In this document: positions 1-6,938 of the stretch, one piece after another | Layout of the letters: each line of letters starts with the position of its first letter | How positions within the stretch are numbered: position 1 is the first letter of the stretch | Origin: an uncultured Pseudomonadota bacterium | Lineage (GTDB): Bacteria; Pseudomonadota; Gammaproteobacteria; Steroidobacterales; Steroidobacteraceae | Direction of reading: 5' to 3' | Length of the DNA stretch: 64,000 nucleotides | Assembly: GCA_903838705.1 (NCBI GenBank) | Contig: CAILZL010000018.1 | Span: 1-64,000, forward strand | Position numbers and translations under genes: made by a program | Notes under the pieces: generated by a model | What the model saw: the letters and a program-made list of their open reading frames with translations, nothing else | Told to the model about the DNA's origin: nothing | Databases searched by the model: none

Positions 1-69
1 ATCCCGACGCGTGCGCTTGCGGTAGCGTTCAAACCCCGCCGTGGCCAAACTCTGCTGCGTCGGTTTCAT
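1..69 (-). mobile_element. IS5-family transposase, N-terminal fragment cut by window edge
   Basis: Only the first 23 codons are inside the window. The minus strand gives MKPTQQSLATAGFERY followed by RKRTRRD, the N-terminal signature of IS5-type DDE transposases (a short leader, then F-E-R/Q-Y-R-K-x-T-R-R-D). The ATG is preceded by AGGTGAAGTGGTG, a reasonable ribosome-binding site. The rest of the element lies to the left of the window, so whether it is intact is unknown. Family assignment is inferred from this short stretch only. Confidence 0.7.
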
Positions 70-119
70 CACCACTTCACCTGTTATCAGTTCAGTGGCG
101 ACATTCTATGATGACGGGG

Positions 120-141
120 AAATAAATCAGAGATTCCCTAA
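120..141 (-). repeat. Possible terminal inverted repeat of the IS5-like element
   Basis: The minus strand reads GTTAGGGAATCTCTGATTT about 70 bases upstream of the transposase start, which is where the element's end should lie. An AGGGAAnCTCTGA-like end is familiar from several IS5-group elements, and the flanking CTAA would fit their YTAR target preference. The other end is outside the window, so the repeat cannot be confirmed here. Confidence 0.35.
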
Positions 142-223
142 CTTTTACTGAGTCACACATCTTCTGACAAAAAGTACGGATGTGGATTGTTTCGTGTAAT
201 TAACACCGCAATAGGTAGTGACA

Positions 224-685
224 ATGAAGAAGGCGCTCTTTACGTTTGTACTCTTGGCTCCCGCCGTCTGTTTCGGAGATTGTTCCGCCGATGCAGCGGT
301 TGCGGTCAAATTCATGAATCAATATCTGGCCTATACCAGATCAGTGACCGCACGCTCACAGCGGAGTATCAAGAGCTGGCTTCAATCAAACATTTTGGTA
401 TCTCCAGGTTTTGTCGAAAGCTACAAAGCAAAGGAGCGTGAAGGCCTTAAGCATGATGCTGAGCTTGGCTGGGATTCTGATATGATATTCGACGCATCAG
501 ATTCCCCTGACAAGGGGTTTCAACTTTTCAGATGTTCAAGAAATACTGGCTACGTCCAGCTTCGAGGCATAGATTTGCCGCAATTCAAAGTGACAGTGCG
601 CGTGGCTAGTACCTCACAAGGATTGAAGGTGGTCGGAGCGGGTATGATTAATATTCCGGAAGGTGAACGCGCAGAAAGGTATTAG
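224..685 (+). CDS. Small secreted protein of unknown function
   Basis: A 153-residue protein with a clear signal peptide: MKK, a hydrophobic core of about 12 residues, then a cleavage site near AVCFG/DCSADA. The mature part has two cysteines, one right after the predicted cleavage site and one near residue 105 (FRCSRN), which could form a periplasmic disulfide. The layout of a short helix (VAVKFMNQYLAYTR), a 'SPGFVESYKAKERE' segment and a final beta-rich part recalls DUF3828/lumazine-binding-like exported proteins, but that is only a resemblance. ATG at 224 is preferred over GTG at 218 because the signal peptide begins cleanly with MKK; the ribosome-binding site is weak (AGGTAG). It is AT-richer than its neighbours and sits next to an IS end, which suggests a recently acquired or orphan gene. 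Confidence 0.6.
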   Translation: MKKALFTFVLLAPAVCFGDCSADAAVAVKFMNQYLAYTRSVTARSQRSIKSWLQSNILVSPGFVESYKAKEREGLKHDAELGWDSDMIFDASDSPDKGFQLFRCSRNTGYVQLRGIDLPQFKVTVRVASTSQGLKVVGAGMINIPEGERAERY

Positions 686-869
686 GGCGCATTATTTTGT
701 GACCGCCCACAAAATCTTGAACAGATAAATGAAGGAAGCCGTAGTGCCAAGTTGTTGCATTCGATAATACGATACCAAACCTAGAAATTAATACCCAATA
801 TGAAAACGCACTATCTCATGAGTGAATAAATAAGCAGTATTGCCCTATATATGCTTCAGATATTTGCCT

Positions 870-1568
870 CTACTGTCTCGGCAACAGAAACCGCTGACTG
901 CGATAACTCAGCACCACGCCTTCTTCTGTGATTTGTTCTACCAGCGGACCTTCACTCAGGGTCTGGCCTTCAAAATACTTCTTGCTGTTGATGAAGGCAA
1001 AGCGCTGCAGCTTGTTATCTGAATACACATGCAGGTCCAGACGCAGTTCGGGCAGGTTCAATGCTGCGCTGCCACCGAGACTCTCCAGAGTAGAGGTCAA
1101 TCCGGTGCGTGACTTGCTCGGGTATGTATTGATGCCGTTGTTAATTGCTGACGCAGAACTGGCGGCTGCCTGTACCAGGGGTGCACTTTCTGATGAGGTA
1201 GCACTGCTGAGTAACAGGCTGGTGGTGTCGTCAGGGGCGGCCGGGTTACTGGCTTCCTCTTCCAGCGCCCTGACTTCACTGTTACGCGCCGTGATAACCG
1301 GTGCGGCCGCGCTGCTTTCTGGATGCGCCGCGCTGGGGCTGTTGCTGTTCGACACAGCGGCGGGCGCGGGCGCAGGCGCAGGTGAATCCTTGCGCAAAAA
1401 CAACACCATCAGAAAACCGAAGTTGACCATCAGCAGGCCGATCACCAGCCACACCCACCAGGGTCTGTTGCGTGTGTGCTGACCATAGGGCTGTTCAGTG
1501 ACGCTGGGTGCCTGCTGACGACGGCGTTCCTGTTCGGACTTTTTCAAAGCATCCAGAATGAAACTCAT
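870..1568 (-). CDS. gspB: Type II secretion assembly factor GspB
   Basis: A 232-residue inner-membrane protein. It begins MSFILDALKKSEQERRRQ, the hallmark start of GspB/ExeB-type proteins. One membrane segment spans about residues 37-58 (WWVWLVIGLLMVNFGFLMVLF). A long Ala/Ser/Pro-rich periplasmic linker follows, and residues 165-232 form the GspB domain (LPELRLDLHVYSDN, then RFAFINSKKYFEGQ). In Aeromonas-like systems ExeA and ExeB form a complex that binds peptidoglycan and helps the GspD secretin multimerise in the outer membrane. The start overlaps the gspA stop by ATGA, so the two are translationally coupled. The secretion machine itself (gspC-N) is not in the window. Confidence 0.9.
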   Translation of the reverse strand: MSFILDALKKSEQERRRQQAPSVTEQPYGQHTRNRPWWVWLVIGLLMVNFGFLMVLFLRKDSPAPAPAPAAVSNSNSPSAAHPESSAAAPVITARNSEVRALEEEASNPAAPDDTTSLLLSSATSSESAPLVQAAASSASAINNGINTYPSKSRTGLTSTLESLGGSAALNLPELRLDLHVYSDNKLQRFAFINSKKYFEGQTLSEGPLVEQITEEGVVLSYRSQRFLLPRQ

Positions 1569-3217
1569 GGTGTGGCTCCTGTGACGGCAGCGGACAAAGC
1601 CATGAATGAGGATTTGACCAGAGTCGGGCTGCCATCACTGGCCGTGGCGGAATCCAGTGCTACCTGTGTTTGCAGACCTGCTACACCATCGGCATGTAAG
1701 CGATGCGCACGCTGGAAGTCAGCCAGGCTTGCCATCAACGCATCGTCAAATTCACTACTGGCTTTGGCTGGCAATGCTTCTGCCTTGAGTCTGGCCAGTG
1801 CAGCACGCAACCAGAGCACATCATTGCTGCGCATGCCAACGCTCAGCACTTTCTGATCCTTGATCTTCGGTCGCCAAAGTAACAGGTAATCACCATTCCA
1901 GTAGCGTGATAAAGAAGCCGTTGTGACCGTGACAATCTGTTTGTCCAGCATCAGCTGTGCCGAGGCCGTGTCCAGAGCAATGATGACAGCCTGATGCGCG
2001 GCTCCCTGATCGTCTGACAGATGCAGAATGGCAGGACGGTTCAGGCTGCGCAGTAAATCCCATGAACCTTTCTGAAATACACACTCCAGCCCCTGTGAGC
2101 TGGCTTGCTGGCAGGATCGTGCACCCCCCGATTCATAGTGCGCGCCCCACAGCGCAAAGAGTGTTGTGAGTGCGTTATCGGTGCCGGTACTGGTGGCGTA
2201 TTGCTGCAAGGCCTGTCCTGCATCCAGCGCTACGGGTGCAGTGAGGATCGCAGCAGCAGAGGATGCGCTGGAAGATGATTGACTCACCTGGGGTTTAACG
2301 GGTTCAGGTGCTGGCGATGCAGGCCAGAGTTTCAGTGCGATGAGTGCAGCGATGGTTATTCCGCCAGCTGCGATGGCAGCCCACTTCCAGTGAGTGTATC
2401 GAGTGGACTCCCCGTCGATTTCTTTGCTGGCTTCGCTGATTAATGCCGGCCCAATTTCATATTCACCCCGGGTATAGGCACCCAGCAGGGCACGATCACA
2501 GATGATGTTGATCAGTCGGGGAATGCCGCGACTGGCGCGATGCACGGCCTGCAAAGCCCGCTCTGTAAAGATTTCTCGTGTTGCACCCGCCACCTGCATG
2601 CGATGCCTGATGTAGGCGGCTGTATCGTCACTGCTCAATGGCGTGAGATGAAAACGCCCGGTGATACGTTGCGCCAGCTGGCGCAGATCATTGCGTGCCA
2701 GCAGGTCGCGCAGTTCAGGCTGACCAATGAGGATGATCTGCAACAATTTATGCGTGGCGGTTTCCAGATTGGTAAGCAGGCGCACCTGTTCCAGTGTTTC
2801 CGGCAACAGGTTCTGGGCCTCATCAATGATGACCACTACCTTGCGGCCTTTGGCGTGTGTGGCCAGCAGCCGGGAATTGAGTACATCCACCAGATCTTTC
2901 AGGCTGGTTGAACTGGCTTCACTGAGGAAGATGCCCAGTTCCTCACAGATGGTCAGCAGCAATTCGGCTGGTGACAGTCTTGGATTAAGGATGACAGCCA
3001 CATCAGCATGCTGCGGCAGTTGCTCAAGCAGCGTGCGCACCACCGTGGTCTTGCCGGTGCCGACTTCGCCGGTGAGCTGAATGAACCCGCCTGCCTCATT
3101 CAGGCCATACATCAGGTGCGCCAACGCCTCCGCATGCCGTTCACTCATATAGAGGTAGCGCGGATTGGGTGTGATGGCGAAGGGCTTTTCGCTCAGGCCG
3201 AAAAAGCTCAGGTACAT
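1565..3217 (-). CDS. gspA: ExeA/GspA AAA ATPase with peptidoglycan-binding domain
   Basis: A 550-residue partner of GspB. It starts MYLSFFGLSEKPFAITPNPR, the standard ExeA N-terminus; the reading frame is open further upstream, but those codons overlap dinB and look unlike protein. Walker A is GEVGTGKT (residues 50-57) and Walker B VVVIIDEA (about 127-134). A membrane segment lies at about 278-298. The periplasmic part has a C39-peptidase-like fold region (about 360-450, with PAILHLSDD and HQAVIIALD) and a C-terminal PG_binding_1 domain (about 470-540, DFQRAHRLHADGVAG). The ATPase acts in the cytoplasm and the tail binds the cell wall, helping secretin insertion. It lies 64 bases downstream of dinB on the same strand, possibly in one transcript. 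Confidence 0.9.
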   Translation of the reverse strand: MYLSFFGLSEKPFAITPNPRYLYMSERHAEALAHLMYGLNEAGGFIQLTGEVGTGKTTVVRTLLEQLPQHADVAVILNPRLSPAELLLTICEELGIFLSEASSTSLKDLVDVLNSRLLATHAKGRKVVVIIDEAQNLLPETLEQVRLLTNLETATHKLLQIILIGQPELRDLLARNDLRQLAQRITGRFHLTPLSSDDTAAYIRHRMQVAGATREIFTERALQAVHRASRGIPRLINIICDRALLGAYTRGEYEIGPALISEASKEIDGESTRYTHWKWAAIAAGGITIAALIALKLWPASPAPEPVKPQVSQSSSSASSAAAILTAPVALDAGQALQQYATSTGTDNALTTLFALWGAHYESGGARSCQQASSQGLECVFQKGSWDLLRSLNRPAILHLSDDQGAAHQAVIIALDTASAQLMLDKQIVTVTTASLSRYWNGDYLLLWRPKIKDQKVLSVGMRSNDVLWLRAALARLKAEALPAKASSEFDDALMASLADFQRAHRLHADGVAGLQTQVALDSATASDGSPTLVKSSFMALSAAVTGATP

Positions 3218-3281
3218 GCTGACTGAACCAGAAGTGTGAAGAAGGCAATCATGCCTATAGTCAACGGCAGAAGCCATGCCA

Positions 3282-4451
3282 TTACTTGCGTAATGGCGTC
3301 TTGAGATGATCTGCACGCCGCAGTGACTGTGTGCCGTAGCGCTCGCGGATCTTGTCCATGGTGGTGTCCAGCGCGCGGTTGCGTTGCGTTTCGGGTGCGG
3401 CAAACAGTTCCAGCTGTTGTGCCTCGCTCAGTTCACCCGCGCCCACGCCCAGCAGCCGCAGCGCCGTGCGGGGATGTTCTTTCAGCCAGGCCAGCAGCAG
3501 CTGGGTGGCGATCTGGCTGATGACCTGAGTTTCCTGAGTGGCGGGCTGAAAGTGGTGCTGCCGGGTAAAGGTGGTGAAATCATTGCGCCGTATTTTCACA
3601 GTAATACACGCTGACTGAAGCTGTCTGGCCCGCAGACGGGTGGCAGTCCGGTCAGCCAGCGCGTTCAGTGCGCTCAATAACCGGGCGGGTTCGTGGATAT
3701 CGGTATCGAAGGTTTCTTCTGCACTGATCTGCTTTTCATCCCAGTCCGGAATCACCGGGCGATCATCCACCCCGGCGGCACGTGCCTGATATTGTGCGGT
3801 GTACTTGCCGAATACGGCTTTCAGCAATTGCTCGCGCGCCAGTCGCAAATCATGAAAGGTATGAATGCCGAGAGCAGCCAGCTTTGGCGCAGTCCTGGCA
3901 CCGATACCGAACAGCCTTGTGATGGGTAATGGATCAAGTACTGAGGTGACTTCTTCTGCACGTACCACCATGATCCCATCAGGTTTGCGCAGATCTGATG
4001 CAATCTTGGCCACCAGTTTGTTGGGCGCGACGCCTACAGAAGCAGTCAGCTGTGTCCGTTCACGAATCCGCTGTTTGATCTGCACCGCAATATGCTCGGC
4101 CGGGCCCATTGCTGCCTGACTGTGAGTGACATCCAGAAAGGCTTCATCCAGTGACAGGCCTTCCACCAGCGGTGTGAACTGATGGAAGATTTCAAAGACC
4201 TGTTGCGAAACTTGCTGATAATGCGCGATTCGAGGATGGACGCAGATCGCATGCGGGCAGCGTTGCAGTGCTTCACGCATGGGCATGGCGGAATGTACAC
4301 CGAACTGTCGTACTTCATAGCTGGCTGCGGCAACTACGCCCCGCTTGCCGTTGCCGCCAACAATCACCGGCTTGCCACGCCATTCAGGGTGGTCGCGCTG
4401 TTCGACGGAAGCATAGAAGGCATCCATGTCGATGTGCAGGATGGCGCGCAT
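3282..4451 (-). CDS. dinB: DNA polymerase IV (Y-family, translesion)
   Basis: A 389-residue Y-family polymerase. Catalytic motifs are intact: HIDMDAFYASVEQRD near the N-terminus supplies the first metal-binding aspartate, and SLDEAFLDVT (about residue 100) supplies the D-E pair. The helix-hairpin-helix thumb (ITRLFGIGARTAPKLAALG) and a little-finger domain follow. It extends mismatched primers past lesions at low fidelity. In many bacteria dinB is LexA-controlled; no CTGT-N8-ACAG site was found in the 195 bases upstream, so SOS control is not shown here. The C-terminus lacks an obvious beta-clamp peptide. The pairing with gspA/gspB downstream has no evident functional logic. Confidence 0.95.
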   Translation of the reverse strand: MRAILHIDMDAFYASVEQRDHPEWRGKPVIVGGNGKRGVVAAASYEVRQFGVHSAMPMREALQRCPHAICVHPRIAHYQQVSQQVFEIFHQFTPLVEGLSLDEAFLDVTHSQAAMGPAEHIAVQIKQRIRERTQLTASVGVAPNKLVAKIASDLRKPDGIMVVRAEEVTSVLDPLPITRLFGIGARTAPKLAALGIHTFHDLRLAREQLLKAVFGKYTAQYQARAAGVDDRPVIPDWDEKQISAEETFDTDIHEPARLLSALNALADRTATRLRARQLQSACITVKIRRNDFTTFTRQHHFQPATQETQVISQIATQLLLAWLKEHPRTALRLLGVGAGELSEAQQLELFAAPETQRNRALDTTMDKIRERYGTQSLRRADHLKTPLRK

Positions 4452-4578
4452 TGCTACAGTTGATAATTGGAATGGTGGTGATGCAGCGATTTGCAGGTAT
4501 GTGGTGATGATACCTTGCTGGCGGTGATCTATCAGCGGGGAATGACTGGGCAGTTAGGGTGAGGATTCTGATCCTGCA

Positions 4579-4594
4579 TGCCAAAGGCTTGGCA
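4579..4594. promoter_or_regulatory. Perfect palindrome in the divergent dinB / receiver-protein gap
   Basis: TGCCAA-AGGC-TTGGCA, two perfect 6-base arms around 4 bases, lies in the 195-base divergent region about 50 bases upstream of the receiver-fusion gene. It could be an operator or a short hairpin in the 5' leader. No regulator can be assigned by eye. Confidence 0.25.
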
Positions 4595-4646
4595 GTGAGG
4601 CAATTTAACGCTACAAGTAGAACCAGCTGCACACAGGTTCAAACTG

Positions 4647-5921
4647 ATGACCAACCGACTCGCGTTGATCGTAGATGATTCACGTTCTGCCCGGCATGTC
4701 CTGACCAGGATGCTGGAGAGCTTTGGTCTGGAAGTGGCATCCGTGGAATCGGCCGAACTGGCTCTGACCTATCTGCAGAGTGCACGGCCGGATGTGATTT
4801 TTATGGATCATCTTATGCCGGGCATGGATGGCTTTGCGGCGGTCAGAGTGCTCAAGTCCAACCCGGATACAGTGACTATTCCCGTATTGATGTACACCTC
4901 GCAGGAAGGCGAGATGTATCTGAGTCAGGCACGCGCGCTGGGTGCAATCGGGGTGTTGCCCAAAACTTTGAAACATGCGGATGTGGCAGCTGTGTTGCAG
5001 CAACTGAATCTGCTGCCTGCTGACTCGACCAGCAGCAGCGGTGTTCATCGCCAGGTTACCCATACTCAGCCTGTTCATGAAACGCGTGCGGCATCCCCGC
5101 CACCTGTTTCTGTCAACGCCCCCGAACACAAGCAGGAGGCATCGACAACTCAGCTCAATGACCATGCCCTGTCGCAACTGGCTCATCGCGTAGCTACTGA
5201 AACACGGGATGAATTGCTGCTATTGAATACCCAGACCACGCGGCGTCTGAATCTGTGGCGGGGGCTGGTGGCAGTCTGCGGTGCGCTGTGTGTAGTGTTG
5301 CTGCTGATCATGCTGGCATTGCAGAATCAGACGCAGGTGCAACTGGATAATCTGCACCTTGCACAGCGGCAGCTGATGACACAAATGAACAAGATAACTG
5401 AGCAGCATAGTGTGCAGGTCAGTGCTGATCTATCCAGTAGCAGTTCGTCACTGATCACTCCGCAGGCTGCGGCTGAAGCATTGCCGGTACCTTATGGCGA
5501 AGTCCCTTTGTCTGGTGCGCGTCTGGAACGGCTGCGAACTCTGGTAAGTAACCTGCGTAACGAACAGAAGAAGACCGTCATCCGTATCGAAACCTTCATG
5601 GCTGACTTCTGCCTGAATAGTCTGGCCGGTGGCAGTTGGGTCACTGCACCTGATGCGGCATTGCAGTCCAGCTGTGAGATGGTCGGTAATCCGTATGGTG
5701 ATGCACTGCGACTACCACAACGCCAGTCAGTGGCGTTCGCGAATTTTGTGGACGGGCTCAACAAGGAACCAAACGGCAAGATTTCAGTTCAGCTAGTGGA
5801 AGGCGGGCATCAGTTGCGAGTTGCCTATCCAGAACGCAGCAATACGCTGACAGCCGGTGAATGGAATCGCGTGGCTGAGCGAAACCAGCGAGTCGAGTTT
5901 TCTGTGCAGACCGAACCGTGA
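4647..5921 (+). CDS. Receiver domain fused to a membrane segment and OmpA-like tail
   Basis: A 424-residue protein with an unusual order. Residues 1-124 form a CheY-like receiver with all key positions present: acidic pair D10/D11, phospho-acceptor D54 (VIFMDHLMPGMDG), T84 and K106. A Pro/Ser/Thr/Gln-rich linker (125-185) leads to one strong membrane helix (about 204-225, WRGLVAVCGALCVVLLLIMLAL). A short coiled-coil-prone stretch follows, then a C-terminal region (about 300-424) ending WNRVAERNQRVEFSVQTEP, which resembles the end of OmpA/MotB peptidoglycan-binding domains. Topology should be receiver in, tail out. Such a protein could pass a phosphorylation state to the periplasm, but that is inference. 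Its stop overlaps the start of the next gene. No kinase is adjacent. Confidence 0.7.
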   Translation: MTNRLALIVDDSRSARHVLTRMLESFGLEVASVESAELALTYLQSARPDVIFMDHLMPGMDGFAAVRVLKSNPDTVTIPVLMYTSQEGEMYLSQARALGAIGVLPKTLKHADVAAVLQQLNLLPADSTSSSGVHRQVTHTQPVHETRAASPPPVSVNAPEHKQEASTTQLNDHALSQLAHRVATETRDELLLLNTQTTRRLNLWRGLVAVCGALCVVLLLIMLALQNQTQVQLDNLHLAQRQLMTQMNKITEQHSVQVSADLSSSSSSLITPQAAAEALPVPYGEVPLSGARLERLRTLVSNLRNEQKKTVIRIETFMADFCLNSLAGGSWVTAPDAALQSSCEMVGNPYGDALRLPQRQSVAFANFVDGLNKEPNGKISVQLVEGGHQLRVAYPERSNTLTAGEWNRVAERNQRVEFSVQTEP

Positions 5922-6925
5922 AGGGCATGCGGAATAGCGCGCCCGACGCAGAGAAAGCTTTGCTGACTGAATTCAGGCCACCACGGTGGCTACGTAACGG
6001 TCATATGCAATCCATCCTGCCGACATTGTTACCGTGGCGTGTGCCCATTCTGCTGCGCTCACGACGGCTGCGTGCGGATGCGCGTTCGGAAGTGTTTGAG
6101 TCAGCGGATGGTGTGCGTCTGCTGGCGGCCTGTTCGCAACAAGGTGAAGATTGTCCATGGGTGTTGATCGTACATGGCTGGCTGGGAGATGCAGACTCCA
6201 GCTATGTTCTGTCGCTCTCGGCCAGACTCTATGAAGCAGGCTATAACATCTGTCGCCTTAATCTGCGTGATCATGGTGATACCGAGCACCTGAATCAGGG
6301 TCTGTTTCATTCCTGTCTGCTGGACGAAGTGGTGGAGGTGGTGCACGCCATTCAGCAACGCTTTGCGATCAAGGATCTGTCACTGGCGGGATTTTCACTC
6401 GGCGGAAATTTTTTGCTGCGGGTGGCGGCGCGTGCCACTGCGGCAAGTATTCGCCTGCGCAAGGTGGTGGCCATCTGTCCGGCACTCAATCCCCATGCCA
6501 GCGATGCTGCACTGGCATCCGGCCCGAAAATGTACCGGCAGTACTTTCTGAGCAAATGGAAGCAGGCGTTGCAGCGGAAACAGAAATTCTTTCCGGGTCA
6601 CTACAGATTCAACGAGATGATGGCCAGTGACAGCATTACTGAATTGACGGATGTGCTGGTCCGCAATCACGCAGGCTTCAGCGGTGTACGTGATTATTAC
6701 GATGGCTATTCATTGCTGGGTTCGGTGCTCAGCTCAGTCGCTGTGCCCAGCTATCTGTTGCTGGCCAAGGATGATCCGATTGTGCCGGTGCAGGATGTAC
6801 AGTGTCTGACAGACAATCCGCACTTGCATATCACCCTGAGTGAGTACGGTGGTCATTGCGGATTCATGAGCAGCATCACCGGTCGCCGCTGGGCAGATGA
6901 CTGGGCATTGCGCTGCCTGCGCTGA
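5918..6925 (+). CDS. YheT-family alpha/beta hydrolase
   Basis: A 335-residue alpha/beta hydrolase of the COG0429 (YheT) group. Family marks are FRPPRWLRNGHMQSILPTL near the N-terminus (the NGHxQTI-type motif), WVLIVHGWLGDADSSY for the oxyanion region, the nucleophile elbow GFSLGG, DDPIVP for the acid and EYGGHCGF for the histidine. All three catalytic residues therefore appear present. Substrates of this family are poorly known; esterase activity on acyl esters is the usual suggestion. It starts with GTG at 5918, overlapping the upstream stop by 4 bases (GTGA); an in-frame ATG at 5927 is an alternative. The coupling suggests co-expression with the receiver fusion protein. It ends 13 bases from a convergent gene. 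Confidence 0.85.
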   Translation: MKGMRNSAPDAEKALLTEFRPPRWLRNGHMQSILPTLLPWRVPILLRSRRLRADARSEVFESADGVRLLAACSQQGEDCPWVLIVHGWLGDADSSYVLSLSARLYEAGYNICRLNLRDHGDTEHLNQGLFHSCLLDEVVEVVHAIQQRFAIKDLSLAGFSLGGNFLLRVAARATAASIRLRKVVAICPALNPHASDAALASGPKMYRQYFLSKWKQALQRKQKFFPGHYRFNEMMASDSITELTDVLVRNHAGFSGVRDYYDGYSLLGSVLSSVAVPSYLLLAKDDPIVPVQDVQCLTDNPHLHITLSEYGGHCGFMSSITGRRWADDWALRCLR

Positions 6926-6938
6926 CGGTAGAGTGCTT

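Noticed and set aside
928-1482. Plus-strand 184-codon open frame over gspB
   Set aside because: It is antisense to a well-supported gspB, has a composition mirroring its Ala/Ser/Pro linker and resembles no family.
3218-3403. Longer N-terminus for GspA
   Set aside because: The extra 62 codons overlap dinB and do not resemble ExeA; the family begins MYLxFFGLxxxPF at 3217.
4452-4646. LexA box upstream of dinB
   Set aside because: No CTGT-N8-ACAG or close variant was found in the gap; CTGTAGCAATGC near the start lacks the second arm.
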